64,000 nucleotides of DNA from Tengunoibacter tsumagoiensis (lineage in GTDB: Bacteria; Chloroflexota; Ktedonobacteria; Ktedonobacterales; Ktedonobacteraceae). Made by a program: the position numbers and the translations under genes. Under the pieces are notes generated by a model. That model was given only the letters and a program-made list of their open reading frames with translations. It made no database searches and was not told the origin of the DNA. Location: NCBI RefSeq assembly GCF_003967535.1, contig NZ_BIFR01000002.1, positions 1,984,001 to 2,048,000 of the forward strand. Direction: 5' to 3'. Positions 54,947-63,550 of this stretch are shown here, piece after piece; the first letter of the stretch is position 1, and the number at the start of each line of letters is the position of its first letter.

Positions 54947-56689
54947 ATGCAAATTCCATTACAGCGCTATCTGACATTACTTGGCGTGTATCTCAAACCT
55001 CAATGGTATAAAACGGTACTGATGGTGGTATTACTATTGGGAAATATCGGTCTGGATCTCTATCGACCACAAATCACAAAAACATTTATTGATACAGCTG
55101 GAAACGGTGATGTCAACAATCTGTTACATCTGGCTATTCTATTTGTTGTCATCGCCATTGTAAGCCAGATCTTCTCGATGCTCTCGGGTTATTTGAGTAC
55201 TGTGGTTTCCTGGACGGCTACCAATACCCTCCGCCGTGATCTGACAGAACATATCCTCTCGCTGGATATGAGCTATCATAAAGAGCATACTCCAGGTGAA
55301 ATGATCGAGCGAATCGATGGCGACGTGGGCGAACTGGCCAGTTTCTTCTCGGAGTTTCTAGTCAATGTCTTTAGCAATGGCCTGCTCCTCATTGGGGTCC
55401 TCATTCTTTTTTATACGATCTCGTTGCTGGTTGGCCTGAGTATGACCATCTTTGTAATCTTTGCCTTTGTCGCACTCACAGCGATCCGACGCCGCTCCAT
55501 ATCTGTCTGGAAACAAAAACGCGAGATGAGTGCTCTCTTTTTTGGTTTTCTAGAGGAACGGCTACGAGGAACTGAAGATATCCGCGCCAATGGAGCCACA
55601 GGCTATACCATGCGGACATTTTTTCAAATGCGCCGTCTCTACTGGCCCATCAATTTACGCTCTGCATTTGCAGTTATCTCGCTCTATGGTGGTTCGCAGA
55701 TACTCTTCGCTATCGGGACCGCTCTAACCCTGGGGCTAGGAGGCTATTTATGGAGCACAAAGAGCATTACGCTGGGAACAGCGTATCTGCTCTATTCCTA
55801 TATGAACCGGCTTAACTGGCCAATTCAACAGATTCAATCTCAATTTCAGGATCTGCAACAGGCCGAAGCCAGCATGAAACGCGTTGAAGAGCTGTTCAAT
55901 ACACAATCGGCATTACAAGATGGCCCTGGCACTCCGCTTCCAGCCGGACCTCTCTCGGTCGATTTTGAGGGGATGACGTTTGGCTATCTGGAAGATGAGG
56001 CGATCCTGCATGATCTGACCTTCCGCATTCCAGCAGGCAGGGTCCTTGGGGTGTTAGGGCGTACAGGCAGTGGGAAGACCACACTTGGCAGGCTGCTCTT
56101 CCGTCTCTATGATGCGCAGCAAGGGACGATCAAACTGGGCGGGGTTCCGGTCAAAGAGGCGACCTTGCACGAATTACGCCAGCGTGTTGGCATTGTAACG
56201 CAGGATGTGCAGATCTTTCATGCGAGTGTACGAGATAATCTGACGTTTTTTAATCCTGATATTCCTGACGAGAAGATTATTCAGACGCTCTCTCGTATCG
56301 GGCTTTCCTACTGGTATGAGGCATTGGAGGAAGGTCTGGATACGACACTGGGGAGCGAAGGATCGGGGCTCTCCGCAGGTGAAGCTCAATTGCTGGCATT
56401 TACCCGCGTCTTTTTACATAATCCAGGTTTGATTATTCTCGATGAGGCCTCTTCACGACTCGATCCAGCAACGGAACATCTGATTGAGCAGGCTATTGAT
56501 ACATTGTTCACCAATCGGACGGCGATCATTATTGCCCATCGTCTGGCAACCGTCCAACGAGCTGACGATATCCTTATTCTAGAGAATGGTCGTATTCTTG
56601 AATATGGCGAACAGGCTGCCTTAGCCAGCCAGCCTGATTCTCGCTTCTCTTATCTATTGAAAACTGGTCTGGAAGGAGCATACGCGTGA
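54947..56689 (+). CDS. ABC exporter half-transporter A
   Basis: A 580-aa half-transporter: a six-helix type I exporter domain (about 15-320) and an NBD (340-575). Walker A is GRTGSGKTT (about 371). The signature is degenerate, LSAGEAQ (about 475), while Walker B ILDEASS keeps the catalytic Glu; the H-loop is IIAHRL. Complementary defects in the next gene product point to a heterodimer. AAGGAGGG precedes the ATG. The stop overlaps the next start by GTGA. Substrate (drug, lipid or peptide) unknown. Confidence 0.94.
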   Translation: MQIPLQRYLTLLGVYLKPQWYKTVLMVVLLLGNIGLDLYRPQITKTFIDTAGNGDVNNLLHLAILFVVIAIVSQIFSMLSGYLSTVVSWTATNTLRRDLTEHILSLDMSYHKEHTPGEMIERIDGDVGELASFFSEFLVNVFSNGLLLIGVLILFYTISLLVGLSMTIFVIFAFVALTAIRRRSISVWKQKREMSALFFGFLEERLRGTEDIRANGATGYTMRTFFQMRRLYWPINLRSAFAVISLYGGSQILFAIGTALTLGLGGYLWSTKSITLGTAYLLYSYMNRLNWPIQQIQSQFQDLQQAEASMKRVEELFNTQSALQDGPGTPLPAGPLSVDFEGMTFGYLEDEAILHDLTFRIPAGRVLGVLGRTGSGKTTLGRLLFRLYDAQQGTIKLGGVPVKEATLHELRQRVGIVTQDVQIFHASVRDNLTFFNPDIPDEKIIQTLSRIGLSYWYEALEEGLDTTLGSEGSGLSAGEAQLLAFTRVFLHNPGLIILDEASSRLDPATEHLIEQAIDTLFTNRTAIIIAHRLATVQRADDILILENGRILEYGEQAALASQPDSRFSYLLKTGLEGAYA

Positions 56690-58545
56690 AACAACAGACG
56701 GACACAATGCCAATAGCTCCTAGCCGTCCCTGGTACTCGCTCTGGCAGCTTATTCGCTATCAATTTGGCATCATTACATTTAATAGTCTGCTTCCTTTTC
56801 TTGCACAAGGAAGCGTCCTGGTGATGGGGCTCTTTCAGCAGTCCTTCTTCAATTCGCTCTCAACGGCTGATAAAGCTCAACATTTTACGTTTATTCCGCT
56901 TCTCTGGTCACTTCTTGCAGGCTATCTGGCAGCTAATGTGATTCAATTTGGGATTCTAGCGACATCAAATATAGCCAATACCTATACTAGTTTTGTCCTC
57001 ATTAGTCTGCTTCAGCGAAATGTGTTTGATCGCGTGCTCAAACGACCAGGTGCCAGAGCAGTTCCGATGGCAACTGGAGCTGCGGTGAGTAGTTTTCGGG
57101 ATGATCCACAGTTTATTGTGGACTTCATCGGCATTCTCGTCGGGCTGATGTCGCAGCTCTTCTTTTCTATCACAGCATTTCTCATCTTGCTCCAGGTTAA
57201 CGCGACGGTCACACTGGTCGTCTTTCTACCCTTGATTGGGATTATTGCGCTCGCAGAAAGCTTTCGATCACGCGTCAAAACATATCGTAAAGCCAGCCGA
57301 GAGGCGACTGGAGCACTGACAGGGGCCATTAGTGAGATGTTTGGCGCAGTTCAAGCTATTCAGGTCGCTGGTGCCGAGAAACGGGTTGTCAAACACTTTG
57401 AAAAGCTCAATGCGAAGAGAATGCAGGTTGTTCTGAAGGAAGCGATCTTAATGTCTGTGACCAATGCGCTCTTCTATGGTGCCACTCCCATCTGCACTGG
57501 TATTATGCTTATCGTTGCCTCGCTCTCTCTGCGTACTCATCCGCTACAAGCTGGCGATATTGTGCTGTTCAATACCTATCTAGGCTCTGCAACTGGTCTG
57601 GTACAGATGATTGGTCGAACGAGAATGCAGTTTATTCAGATTCATGTCTCATTTGAACGTCTGATGAAACTGCTTCAGGGGGCGCCTGCTGAACAGCTCG
57701 TTGCTCACCATCCTCTCTATCTCCATAAGAATGAGCCTCCAGCCATTGAGTTTCAGTTCCGTACACAGGAGCACAAGCTTACCGAACTTTCTGTACGCAA
57801 TGTAAGTTACCATTTTAGCGATACAGGTCGTGGAATCGATGACATCTCTCTGACGCTTCAGCCAGGCACATTAACTGTGCTGACTGGTCGCATTGGCTCG
57901 GGCAAAACAACGTGCGTTCAGACGCTACTCGGACTCCTGACAAAAGAGCGTGGAGAGATTTTCTGGAATGGGGAAGAAGTCTCTGATCCTGCCTCGTTCT
58001 TTGTCCCGCCTCGCAGTGCCTATACCGCCCAGATTCCTCATCTTTTCAGTGAAACGCTCAAGGAGAATATTCTGCTTGGTTTGCCGGAAGAGAAGGCCGA
58101 TCTCCCCGGGTCTGTACGCATGGCAGTCATGGAGCGCGATCTCGAAACGCTCGAGAAAGGACTGGATACGCTCATTGGAAATCGTGGCGTCAAGCTATCT
58201 GGCGGTCAGGCACAACGTACTGCTGCTGCGCGTATGCTTGTACGCAATGCAGAGCTCCTGGTATTTGATGATCTCTCAAGCGCACTGGATGTAGAGACGG
58301 AGCGTATTCTCTGGGAGCAGCTGTTTCAGAATCAGAAGGAGCAACATACCTATCTGGTCGTCTCTCATCGGCGTTCCGTCTTACAACGCGCTGACCAGAT
58401 TATTGTGTTAAAGGATGGACGCATCGATTCCCAGGGGACGCTCTCCTATCTGCTTAATACCAGTGAGGAGATGCGCAAACTCTGGCGCGGCGACTTTGGT
58501 GAACCTGCAACCGCCCCTGAAATCGAGCCGGTCCCAGCATCCTGA
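56686..58545 (+). CDS. ABC exporter half-transporter B
   Basis: A 619-aa half-transporter starting with GTG in a 4-bp overlap with the previous gene, so translation is coupled. Membrane domain about 30-330, NBD about 365-600. Walker A GRIGSGKTT (about 401) and signature LSGGQAQ are canonical. Walker B reads LLVFDDLSS with Asp where the catalytic Glu should be, and the H-loop is VVSHRR. Together with LSAGE in the partner this leaves one canonical and one degenerate ATP site, as in TM287/288 or BmrCD. Confidence 0.94.
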   Translation: MKQQTDTMPIAPSRPWYSLWQLIRYQFGIITFNSLLPFLAQGSVLVMGLFQQSFFNSLSTADKAQHFTFIPLLWSLLAGYLAANVIQFGILATSNIANTYTSFVLISLLQRNVFDRVLKRPGARAVPMATGAAVSSFRDDPQFIVDFIGILVGLMSQLFFSITAFLILLQVNATVTLVVFLPLIGIIALAESFRSRVKTYRKASREATGALTGAISEMFGAVQAIQVAGAEKRVVKHFEKLNAKRMQVVLKEAILMSVTNALFYGATPICTGIMLIVASLSLRTHPLQAGDIVLFNTYLGSATGLVQMIGRTRMQFIQIHVSFERLMKLLQGAPAEQLVAHHPLYLHKNEPPAIEFQFRTQEHKLTELSVRNVSYHFSDTGRGIDDISLTLQPGTLTVLTGRIGSGKTTCVQTLLGLLTKERGEIFWNGEEVSDPASFFVPPRSAYTAQIPHLFSETLKENILLGLPEEKADLPGSVRMAVMERDLETLEKGLDTLIGNRGVKLSGGQAQRTAAARMLVRNAELLVFDDLSSALDVETERILWEQLFQNQKEQHTYLVVSHRRSVLQRADQIIVLKDGRIDSQGTLSYLLNTSEEMRKLWRGDFGEPATAPEIEPVPAS

Positions 58546-58624
58546 TAGCCACCACACATGGGTCATGTGCCTATGGGGCAAGGCACGTTTTTTAGCTCTC
58601 CTCTCTTTTCTTCAGAAGAACAAA

Positions 58625-58682
58625 AGAAAGACGGGAGGTTTCCATGGCCATGATTATGGCTATAGAAACCTCCCGTCTTTCT
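58625..58682. terminator. 18-bp perfect bidirectional terminator
   Basis: Arms 58625-58642 and 58665-58682 are perfectly complementary. It separates the convergent ABC exporter operon and the PPOX gene. Confidence 0.88.
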
Positions 58683-58750
58683 CTACACACCAAACGGCTA
58701 CGATCTTGACTGACTTCCGTCATAAAGCAAACATTATAAATGGTGGGCGC

Positions 58751-59146
58751 TCAAAGAACAGGTTCAACCACGATATAGGTGGTCTTCTCTGTCTCCTCAC
58801 CTGCAATCTGATCGAACTGAACGCCGTATTTTTGACGTAATAGGGCACGAGCCTGCACACGTCCTTCCGCATCAATAATCTCATGAGCATTACCCTGGAC
58901 CGTGGTGGCTTCCACAACCTGTCCCATCCGATCGGAAGGCGTTAATGTAACACGCGGATTATTGCGGATACGCTTTACCTTGCCTGCACCTTTTTGAGTC
59001 GTAATAAACAGCTTTCCACCTTCGTTGGCAAACCAGACAGTTGTAGGAACAGCTGTGCCATCTTTACGGAAGGTCGTGAAGTTGATAAAAGGATGACGGT
59101 ATAAATAAGCGAAGGAATCTGTAGTCAATTCTTCTTGTAAAGACAT
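58751..59146 (-). CDS. PPOX-class F420-dependent-type enzyme
   Basis: A 131-aa (137 if started at 59164) split-barrel protein of the pyridoxamine-phosphate-oxidase-like superfamily. FINFTTFRKDGTAVPTTVWFA and LFITTQKGAGKVKRIRNNPRVTL are typical of the probable F420-dependent PPOX group. Members reduce or oxidise small molecules with F420 or flavin. The second ATG has GGAG 12 bases upstream and the usual MSL start, so I prefer it. Transcribed alone. Confidence 0.9.
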   Translation of the reverse strand: MSLQEELTTDSFAYLYRHPFINFTTFRKDGTAVPTTVWFANEGGKLFITTQKGAGKVKRIRNNPRVTLTPSDRMGQVVEATTVQGNAHEIIDAEGRVQARALLRQKYGVQFDQIAGEETEKTTYIVVEPVL

Positions 59147-59488
59147 AAAAGTATCATACTCCATGATGGAAACAATAAACTTCGCTCATTGTATCTTATG
59201 CAAGCGTGCTTGGCTCAGCAGCAATTCCTACAACAAACGAAGTTTGCCTCTCATTAATCAGACTCAACAACTTGTGAGTGAGCTCAACTTAACCGCAGGC
59301 CAGCCAGCCATTGAATGGACAAAGGTTCTCGGTGCAGGCCAGCAATATAAGAACGAAAAACACCACGATTGTGGGTAGTATCAAAAAAACTTCCTGCCTC
59401 TGCCATATTCATTGCCTGCACAGACGCTACCCTTTCTGCTCACAATCTACGCGATCGATATCGCTTATGTGGTTGCACCAGTCTAGTT
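59147..59488. other. Intergenic region between the PPOX gene and the TnpB element
   Basis: About 340 bp with the PPOX upstream region and the right flank of the TnpB element. No gene supported; short plus-strand ORFs here lack ribosome-binding sites. Confidence 0.4.
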
Positions 59489-59640
59489 TTGACATCCTCC
59501 CCCGACTAAAGCCGGGGGATTCCCGACCTCACGATCGGGGTTTCCTGCTTCGCGGAGACGTGCCAGGCTTGGTTTTCACCGCACCAGGTCTTACGGCCTC
59601 TCCACAGGCATTGAATATCGCCAGTCCGGCGACATGGATG
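59489..59640 (-). ncRNA. Predicted omega RNA (reRNA) of TnpB
   Basis: In TnpB systems the guide RNA comes from the 3' end of tnpB and the element right end. Here the minus-strand region ends in the conserved C-rich/G-rich hairpin (59498-59519) and GGAGGATGTCAA, after which the flanking DNA (below 59489) would supply the guide. The 5' limit is not determined and is set arbitrarily. Confidence 0.5.
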
Positions 59641-60710
59641 TTTTTCGACGCATTGATGTCGCGATCATGATGGACTTTACATTTGGGACAGGTCCAATGG
59701 CGCACATCTAACGCTAAAGAGTCGAGAATATGACCACAATCAAAACAGCGCTTGGAGGACGGATACCACTTGTCGATCTTGACAAGGGTTCTGCCATACC
59801 ATGCGGCTTTGTATTCCAGTTGGTTCACAAATTCCGACCATCCAACATCGCTGATCGCTTTCCTGAGATTCGGATTCTTGACCATGTTTTTCACAGCCAG
59901 ACTCTCCACACAGATCGTTTGGTTTTCACGGATCAGGCGGGTGGAAAGCTTGTGCTGGAAATCGCGGCGACGATCAGCGATGCGAGCATGAATCTTCGCC
60001 ACTTTGAGGCGAGCTTTGTTTCTATTCTTCGAGCCTTTTTTCTTTTTCGCGTGCCGTCTCTGGGCTTTGGCCAGCTTTTTCTCGTCAGTGCTGAAGAACT
60101 TGGGGTTACCGATGGTTTCTCCAGTGGAGAGGATCACATACGACTTCAAGCCCAGATCTGCACCTACCGTCTTTGGAGTTGTCGGCAGTGCTGCACTATC
60201 TTCTTCCACCAGAATACTGATAAAGTAACGATCAGTGCTGTCCTTTGAGACGGTAACACTCGAAGGGACCGCATGCTTGGGCAGAGGACGCGACCAAACA
60301 ATCGTGAGAGGAGCACTCATTTTTGCCAGGGTGAGCACTCCATCTCTCCACGTGAAGGCATTGCTGGTATAGGTGGCTGATTGCTGGTTGCGTTTCTTTT
60401 TGAAGGTGGGATATTTGGCACGGCCTTCAAAAAAGTTGATGAACGCTTTATCGAGGAAACGCACTGTTTGTTGCAATGGAACAGACGAAACCTCATTCAA
60501 CCATACATACTCCTCTTGTTGCTTCAATGCGGTGAGCATCTGGCTGAGGTCCTTATAGTACAGACGTTTCTGCTCGTTGTAAAAGGCATCGGTCTTCTGA
60601 CGCAATGCCCAATTATAGACGACACGAACACACCCAAAGGTACGAGCGAGGAGGCTTTTCTGCTCGTCTGTTGGATAGAATCTGTACTTAAATGCTCTCT
60701 TCTGTTCCAT
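59529..60710 (-). CDS. tnpB: TnpB RNA-guided nuclease
   Basis: An intact 393-aa protein of the TnpB/Fanzor-Cas12 ancestor group. The RuvC triad is complete: D185 (VGADLGLKSY), E269 (CVESLAVKNM) and D351 (HHDRDINASKNI). The zinc ribbon has C322, C325, C341 and C344. Known TnpB proteins cut DNA next to a target-adjacent motif, guided by omega RNA, and help the element persist. The start is the ATG at 60710, preceded by a promoter so close that the mRNA is probably leaderless. No frameshift or lost residue seen. Confidence 0.95.
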   Translation of the reverse strand: MEQKRAFKYRFYPTDEQKSLLARTFGCVRVVYNWALRQKTDAFYNEQKRLYYKDLSQMLTALKQQEEYVWLNEVSSVPLQQTVRFLDKAFINFFEGRAKYPTFKKKRNQQSATYTSNAFTWRDGVLTLAKMSAPLTIVWSRPLPKHAVPSSVTVSKDSTDRYFISILVEEDSAALPTTPKTVGADLGLKSYVILSTGETIGNPKFFSTDEKKLAKAQRRHAKKKKGSKNRNKARLKVAKIHARIADRRRDFQHKLSTRLIRENQTICVESLAVKNMVKNPNLRKAISDVGWSEFVNQLEYKAAWYGRTLVKIDKWYPSSKRCFDCGHILDSLALDVRHWTCPKCKVHHDRDINASKNIHVAGLAIFNACGEAVRPGAVKTKPGTSPRSRKPRS

Positions 60711-60717
60711 ACTTTAC

Positions 60718-60746
60718 ATGCTATCAGAGATGGTGTAAAATGTCAA
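60718..60746 (-). promoter_or_regulatory. tnpB promoter
   Basis: On the minus strand TTGACA (60746-60741), 17-nt spacer, TAGCAT (60723-60718). The start site would be about 60711, one base before the ATG at 60710. Confidence 0.7.
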
Positions 60747-60858
60747 CCATATCAAAAAGGAACGGCGCTCTCATCCCCCGCATGAAATGCAGGGGTTTTC
60801 CCGCGCTCGGATTTATAACATATAAAAAATAGCCTGTCGAGAAAGGGTTATGGGATGG

Positions 60859-61929
60859 TCAGGCATCTTGTTTCCAGAAACCTGATTGAATAAATCGTCG
60901 CATCATCTCTAAATATGGTTCAATCTCAAAACCCTGATCGATCAACCATTGAGCATTATAATAAGTATCACGATACAGCTCGCCAGAATCACAGCCCAGC
61001 ATAACCAACGAACCACTGACATTATGACGCACCATATCTGCCATTAAGAGACAGGCTCCATAAAAATTTGTCCCCGTAGAACCACCGTAGCGCTTCCCTA
61101 CCAGCTCTTCGAGCAAGTGGATGGCTGCATAGGAGGCGACATTAGGAACTGAGATCATATGATCAATAATCTCAGGCAGAAACGAAGGCTCAATCTGAGG
61201 TCGACCAATTCCTTCAACTCCTGATCCACCGGTTGCTGTAGCACAGGTTCCACGATTTTTATAAAAGGTATAATACGCAGAATGCTCAGGGTCTACCACA
61301 CAGACCTGTGTCTCATAGCTACAATAGCGAATATACCGTCCTAATGTGGCCGCCGTTCCACCAGTTCCTGCTCCACAGATGATCCACTGTGGAATCGGAT
61401 ATGGCTCATCTTTGAGCTGCTTAAAAATTGATTCTGCAATGTTGTTATTCCCACGCCAATCTGTCGCTCGCTCGGCAAAGGTAAACTGATCCATAAAATG
61501 ACCATGCAGTTCAAGAGCGAGCTCGCGAGCCTTCGCCCGATCCTGTGTAGGGTCATCGACGAGGACACATTCGCCTCCGTAACTGGTGATACGTCGGATT
61601 TTCTCCAACGAAGTACTTCGACTCATGACTGCAATAAAGCGTAATCCCAGTAAGCGCGCATAGTAGGCTTCAGAAATGGCCGTACTTCCTGATGACGCTT
61701 CAATAATAGGTGTATCCCGCTGTATCCATCCATTACAAAGAGCATATAAAAAGAGTGAACGCGCCAGGCGATGCTTTAAACTTCCAGTGATATGTGTTGA
61801 TTCATCTTTAATATATAACCGAATTTGCGGGAGGGATGGTAAAGGAACTGCTACAAGATGGGTATCCGCAGAACGGGTAAAATCAGCATTAATGGCTGCG
61901 ATGGCTTCACGAACCCATGGGTTGGACAT
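60859..61929 (-). CDS. PLP-dependent cysteine synthase-family enzyme
   Basis: A 356-aa fold-type II pyridoxal-phosphate enzyme. The PLP lysine lies in GSLKHRLA (about residue 52), ASSGSTAISEA binds substrate and the phosphate-binding glycines lie in GAGTGGTAAT. It belongs to the cysteine synthase / cystathionine beta-synthase / Cds1-like group; the long C-terminus and sequence lean towards Cds1-type cysteine desulfhydrases or synthases. GAGGAG precedes the ATG. Monocistronic; reaction not settled. Confidence 0.9.
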   Translation of the reverse strand: MSNPWVREAIAAINADFTRSADTHLVAVPLPSLPQIRLYIKDESTHITGSLKHRLARSLFLYALCNGWIQRDTPIIEASSGSTAISEAYYARLLGLRFIAVMSRSTSLEKIRRITSYGGECVLVDDPTQDRAKARELALELHGHFMDQFTFAERATDWRGNNNIAESIFKQLKDEPYPIPQWIICGAGTGGTAATLGRYIRYCSYETQVCVVDPEHSAYYTFYKNRGTCATATGGSGVEGIGRPQIEPSFLPEIIDHMISVPNVASYAAIHLLEELVGKRYGGSTGTNFYGACLLMADMVRHNVSGSLVMLGCDSGELYRDTYYNAQWLIDQGFEIEPYLEMMRRFIQSGFWKQDA

Positions 61930-62325
61930 ATTCTCTTCTCCTCGTCGTTCCAGACTCCTTCTGAAAATGAGCCTGCTTCCTTGATTGTAAACGATGAGTT
62001 TTCATGCGGTCAACTCGGACAGCTTGCAGATCAGGGCATTCCCATTCCGAATTGATCCTCGTCCTCTGGAGTTCGAAGGGGGTCTTGCATAAGGAACCTG
62101 TGTAAAAAAGAGGAAAATGCTGGATCTGGTTTGCAGACAGGCGTGGGGAACCTGTGTAAAAAGAGCTTTACCTACCCATATATCCAAAAATACTAATTTC
62201 TGGCATTTTTCAACTGAAGCATTCTATACTAGTAATGCGATCTACTACCTTTATATTGGTTGGCAAAGAAGGCTTACGCTCGTTAGTATTGTGGTTGTTT
62301 GTGTGGCGTGTCTGGAGGATAACTG
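61930..62325. other. Divergent intergenic region with a duplicated 19-20-bp motif
   Basis: Between the PLP gene (minus) and the glycosyltransferase gene (plus). GGAACCTGTGTAAAAA followed by GAG occurs at 62093-62112 and again at 62147-62165, 54 bp apart in direct orientation. No gene seen. Confidence 0.5.
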
Positions 62326-63546
62326 ATGAGGATTCTGTTTGTAGCTCCTTACCCTCTCTCGGATGTTCGTTCGCGTTCCTATGGATTTGCCAGTCAGTTG
62401 GTTAAGCACCATCAAGTGACGATTCTTGTACTTTGTTCAACACGTCAGGAAAAACGAGATGCTCAGAGACTTCGAGATAAGGGGTTTACGGTCATCGTCG
62501 TTCCCGATCAACGCATCTGGAAATTCTTTCGCGTCCTGTTCGCGCTCTTCAGCACCCTTCCTCTACAGGTAGCCTATGATGCTGCCCCTGGCTTCCGGGC
62601 AGCGATCACACAAGAACTTTCAAAAGGCTATGATCTCTTGCATGTTGAGTTTATTCGCTCGATTGGGGCCCTTCCTGAACAGAACGCTATCCCTATTGTG
62701 TGGGATGCAGTTGATTGTGTCAGTCATCTTTATCGACTGGGGTCGTCTTTTAAACCTACGCTCCTCTTGCGTCTGCTTGGAAATCTCGAATGGCGACGTA
62801 CACAATGGTACGAATATCAATGCATGCAGAGATTTCAACATATTCTGGTGACAGCGGAACGCGAACGACAGGCATTTCTGCAACTGGCTCAACGTTACTC
62901 ACCTCAGACAGAGCGTTCTTCAGCACCTGCCAGGATTACTGTCCTCCCTCAAGGCCTTGCGCATGCCACAATGCAACCATATTATGGACCACGGTGGCCG
63001 GAGACGCTGGTATTCTCTGGCAAGATGAGCTTCCATGCTAATATAGCCGGGGCGCAATTTCTGGTCAAACAGATTATGCCTCTCATCTGGCAATACCGCC
63101 CATCTGTTCGTCTGGTCATCGCGGGCAGTTCCCCACCATTTTCGATCCAACGACTTAGCTACCACCCTCAAATTGAAGTCACCGGATATGTTCCAGATCT
63201 GAGCCTCTATATTAAACAGGCCTGGATCGCTGTCTGCCCACTTCCTTATGCAGTTGGGCTACAGCACAAAATCTTAGAAGCAATGGCTCTAGGGACACCA
63301 ATTGTTACCAGCTCTACCGTTGCAGCTGGACTACAGGCCATTCCTGGTGAAGATCTTTTCGTAGCCGATGACCCGGCTGATATTGTCAGCCAGATTATTC
63401 GTCTGCTTGATGAGAAAGAGGTGTGGGAAAAGCTCTCACTCAATGGAGCCAGATATGTTGCGACCCACCATAATTGGGATCTACTTGTTGAGCGATTAAC
63501 AGCAACGTATATTCAAGCCATCTCAGAAAGCAGACAAACAGGCTGA
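62326..63546 (+). CDS. GT4-family glycosyltransferase
   Basis: A 406-aa GT-B-fold enzyme. The N-terminal domain starts MRILFVAPYPLSDVRSRSYG. The C-terminal domain has VFSGKMSFHANIAGAQFL, the KILEAMALGTPIVTSS motif (about 318-333; E321 is the family donor-binding Glu) and EDLFVADDPADI. Likely transfers a sugar from a nucleotide donor to a cell-surface glycan or lipid. GGAGGA lies well placed before the ATG. It ends 4 bp before the converging MetF-type gene. Confidence 0.92.
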   Translation: MRILFVAPYPLSDVRSRSYGFASQLVKHHQVTILVLCSTRQEKRDAQRLRDKGFTVIVVPDQRIWKFFRVLFALFSTLPLQVAYDAAPGFRAAITQELSKGYDLLHVEFIRSIGALPEQNAIPIVWDAVDCVSHLYRLGSSFKPTLLLRLLGNLEWRRTQWYEYQCMQRFQHILVTAERERQAFLQLAQRYSPQTERSSAPARITVLPQGLAHATMQPYYGPRWPETLVFSGKMSFHANIAGAQFLVKQIMPLIWQYRPSVRLVIAGSSPPFSIQRLSYHPQIEVTGYVPDLSLYIKQAWIAVCPLPYAVGLQHKILEAMALGTPIVTSSTVAAGLQAIPGEDLFVADDPADIVSQIIRLLDEKEVWEKLSLNGARYVATHHNWDLLVERLTATYIQAISESRQTG

Positions 63547-63550
63547 CGCT

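Larger units (their letters stand above)
59489..60806 (-). mobile_element. IS200/IS605-type element with TnpB only
   Basis: On the minus strand the right end shows the typical hairpin TCCCCCG/CGGGGGA (59498-59504 and 59513-59519) and ends GGAGGATGTCAA at 59489. The left end has an imperfect hairpin CCCCGCAT/ATGCAGGGG (about 60776-60795). No tnpA (Y1 transposase) is present, so it is of the IS1341-like group and needs a transposase in trans. The outer left boundary is approximate. Confidence 0.8.
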
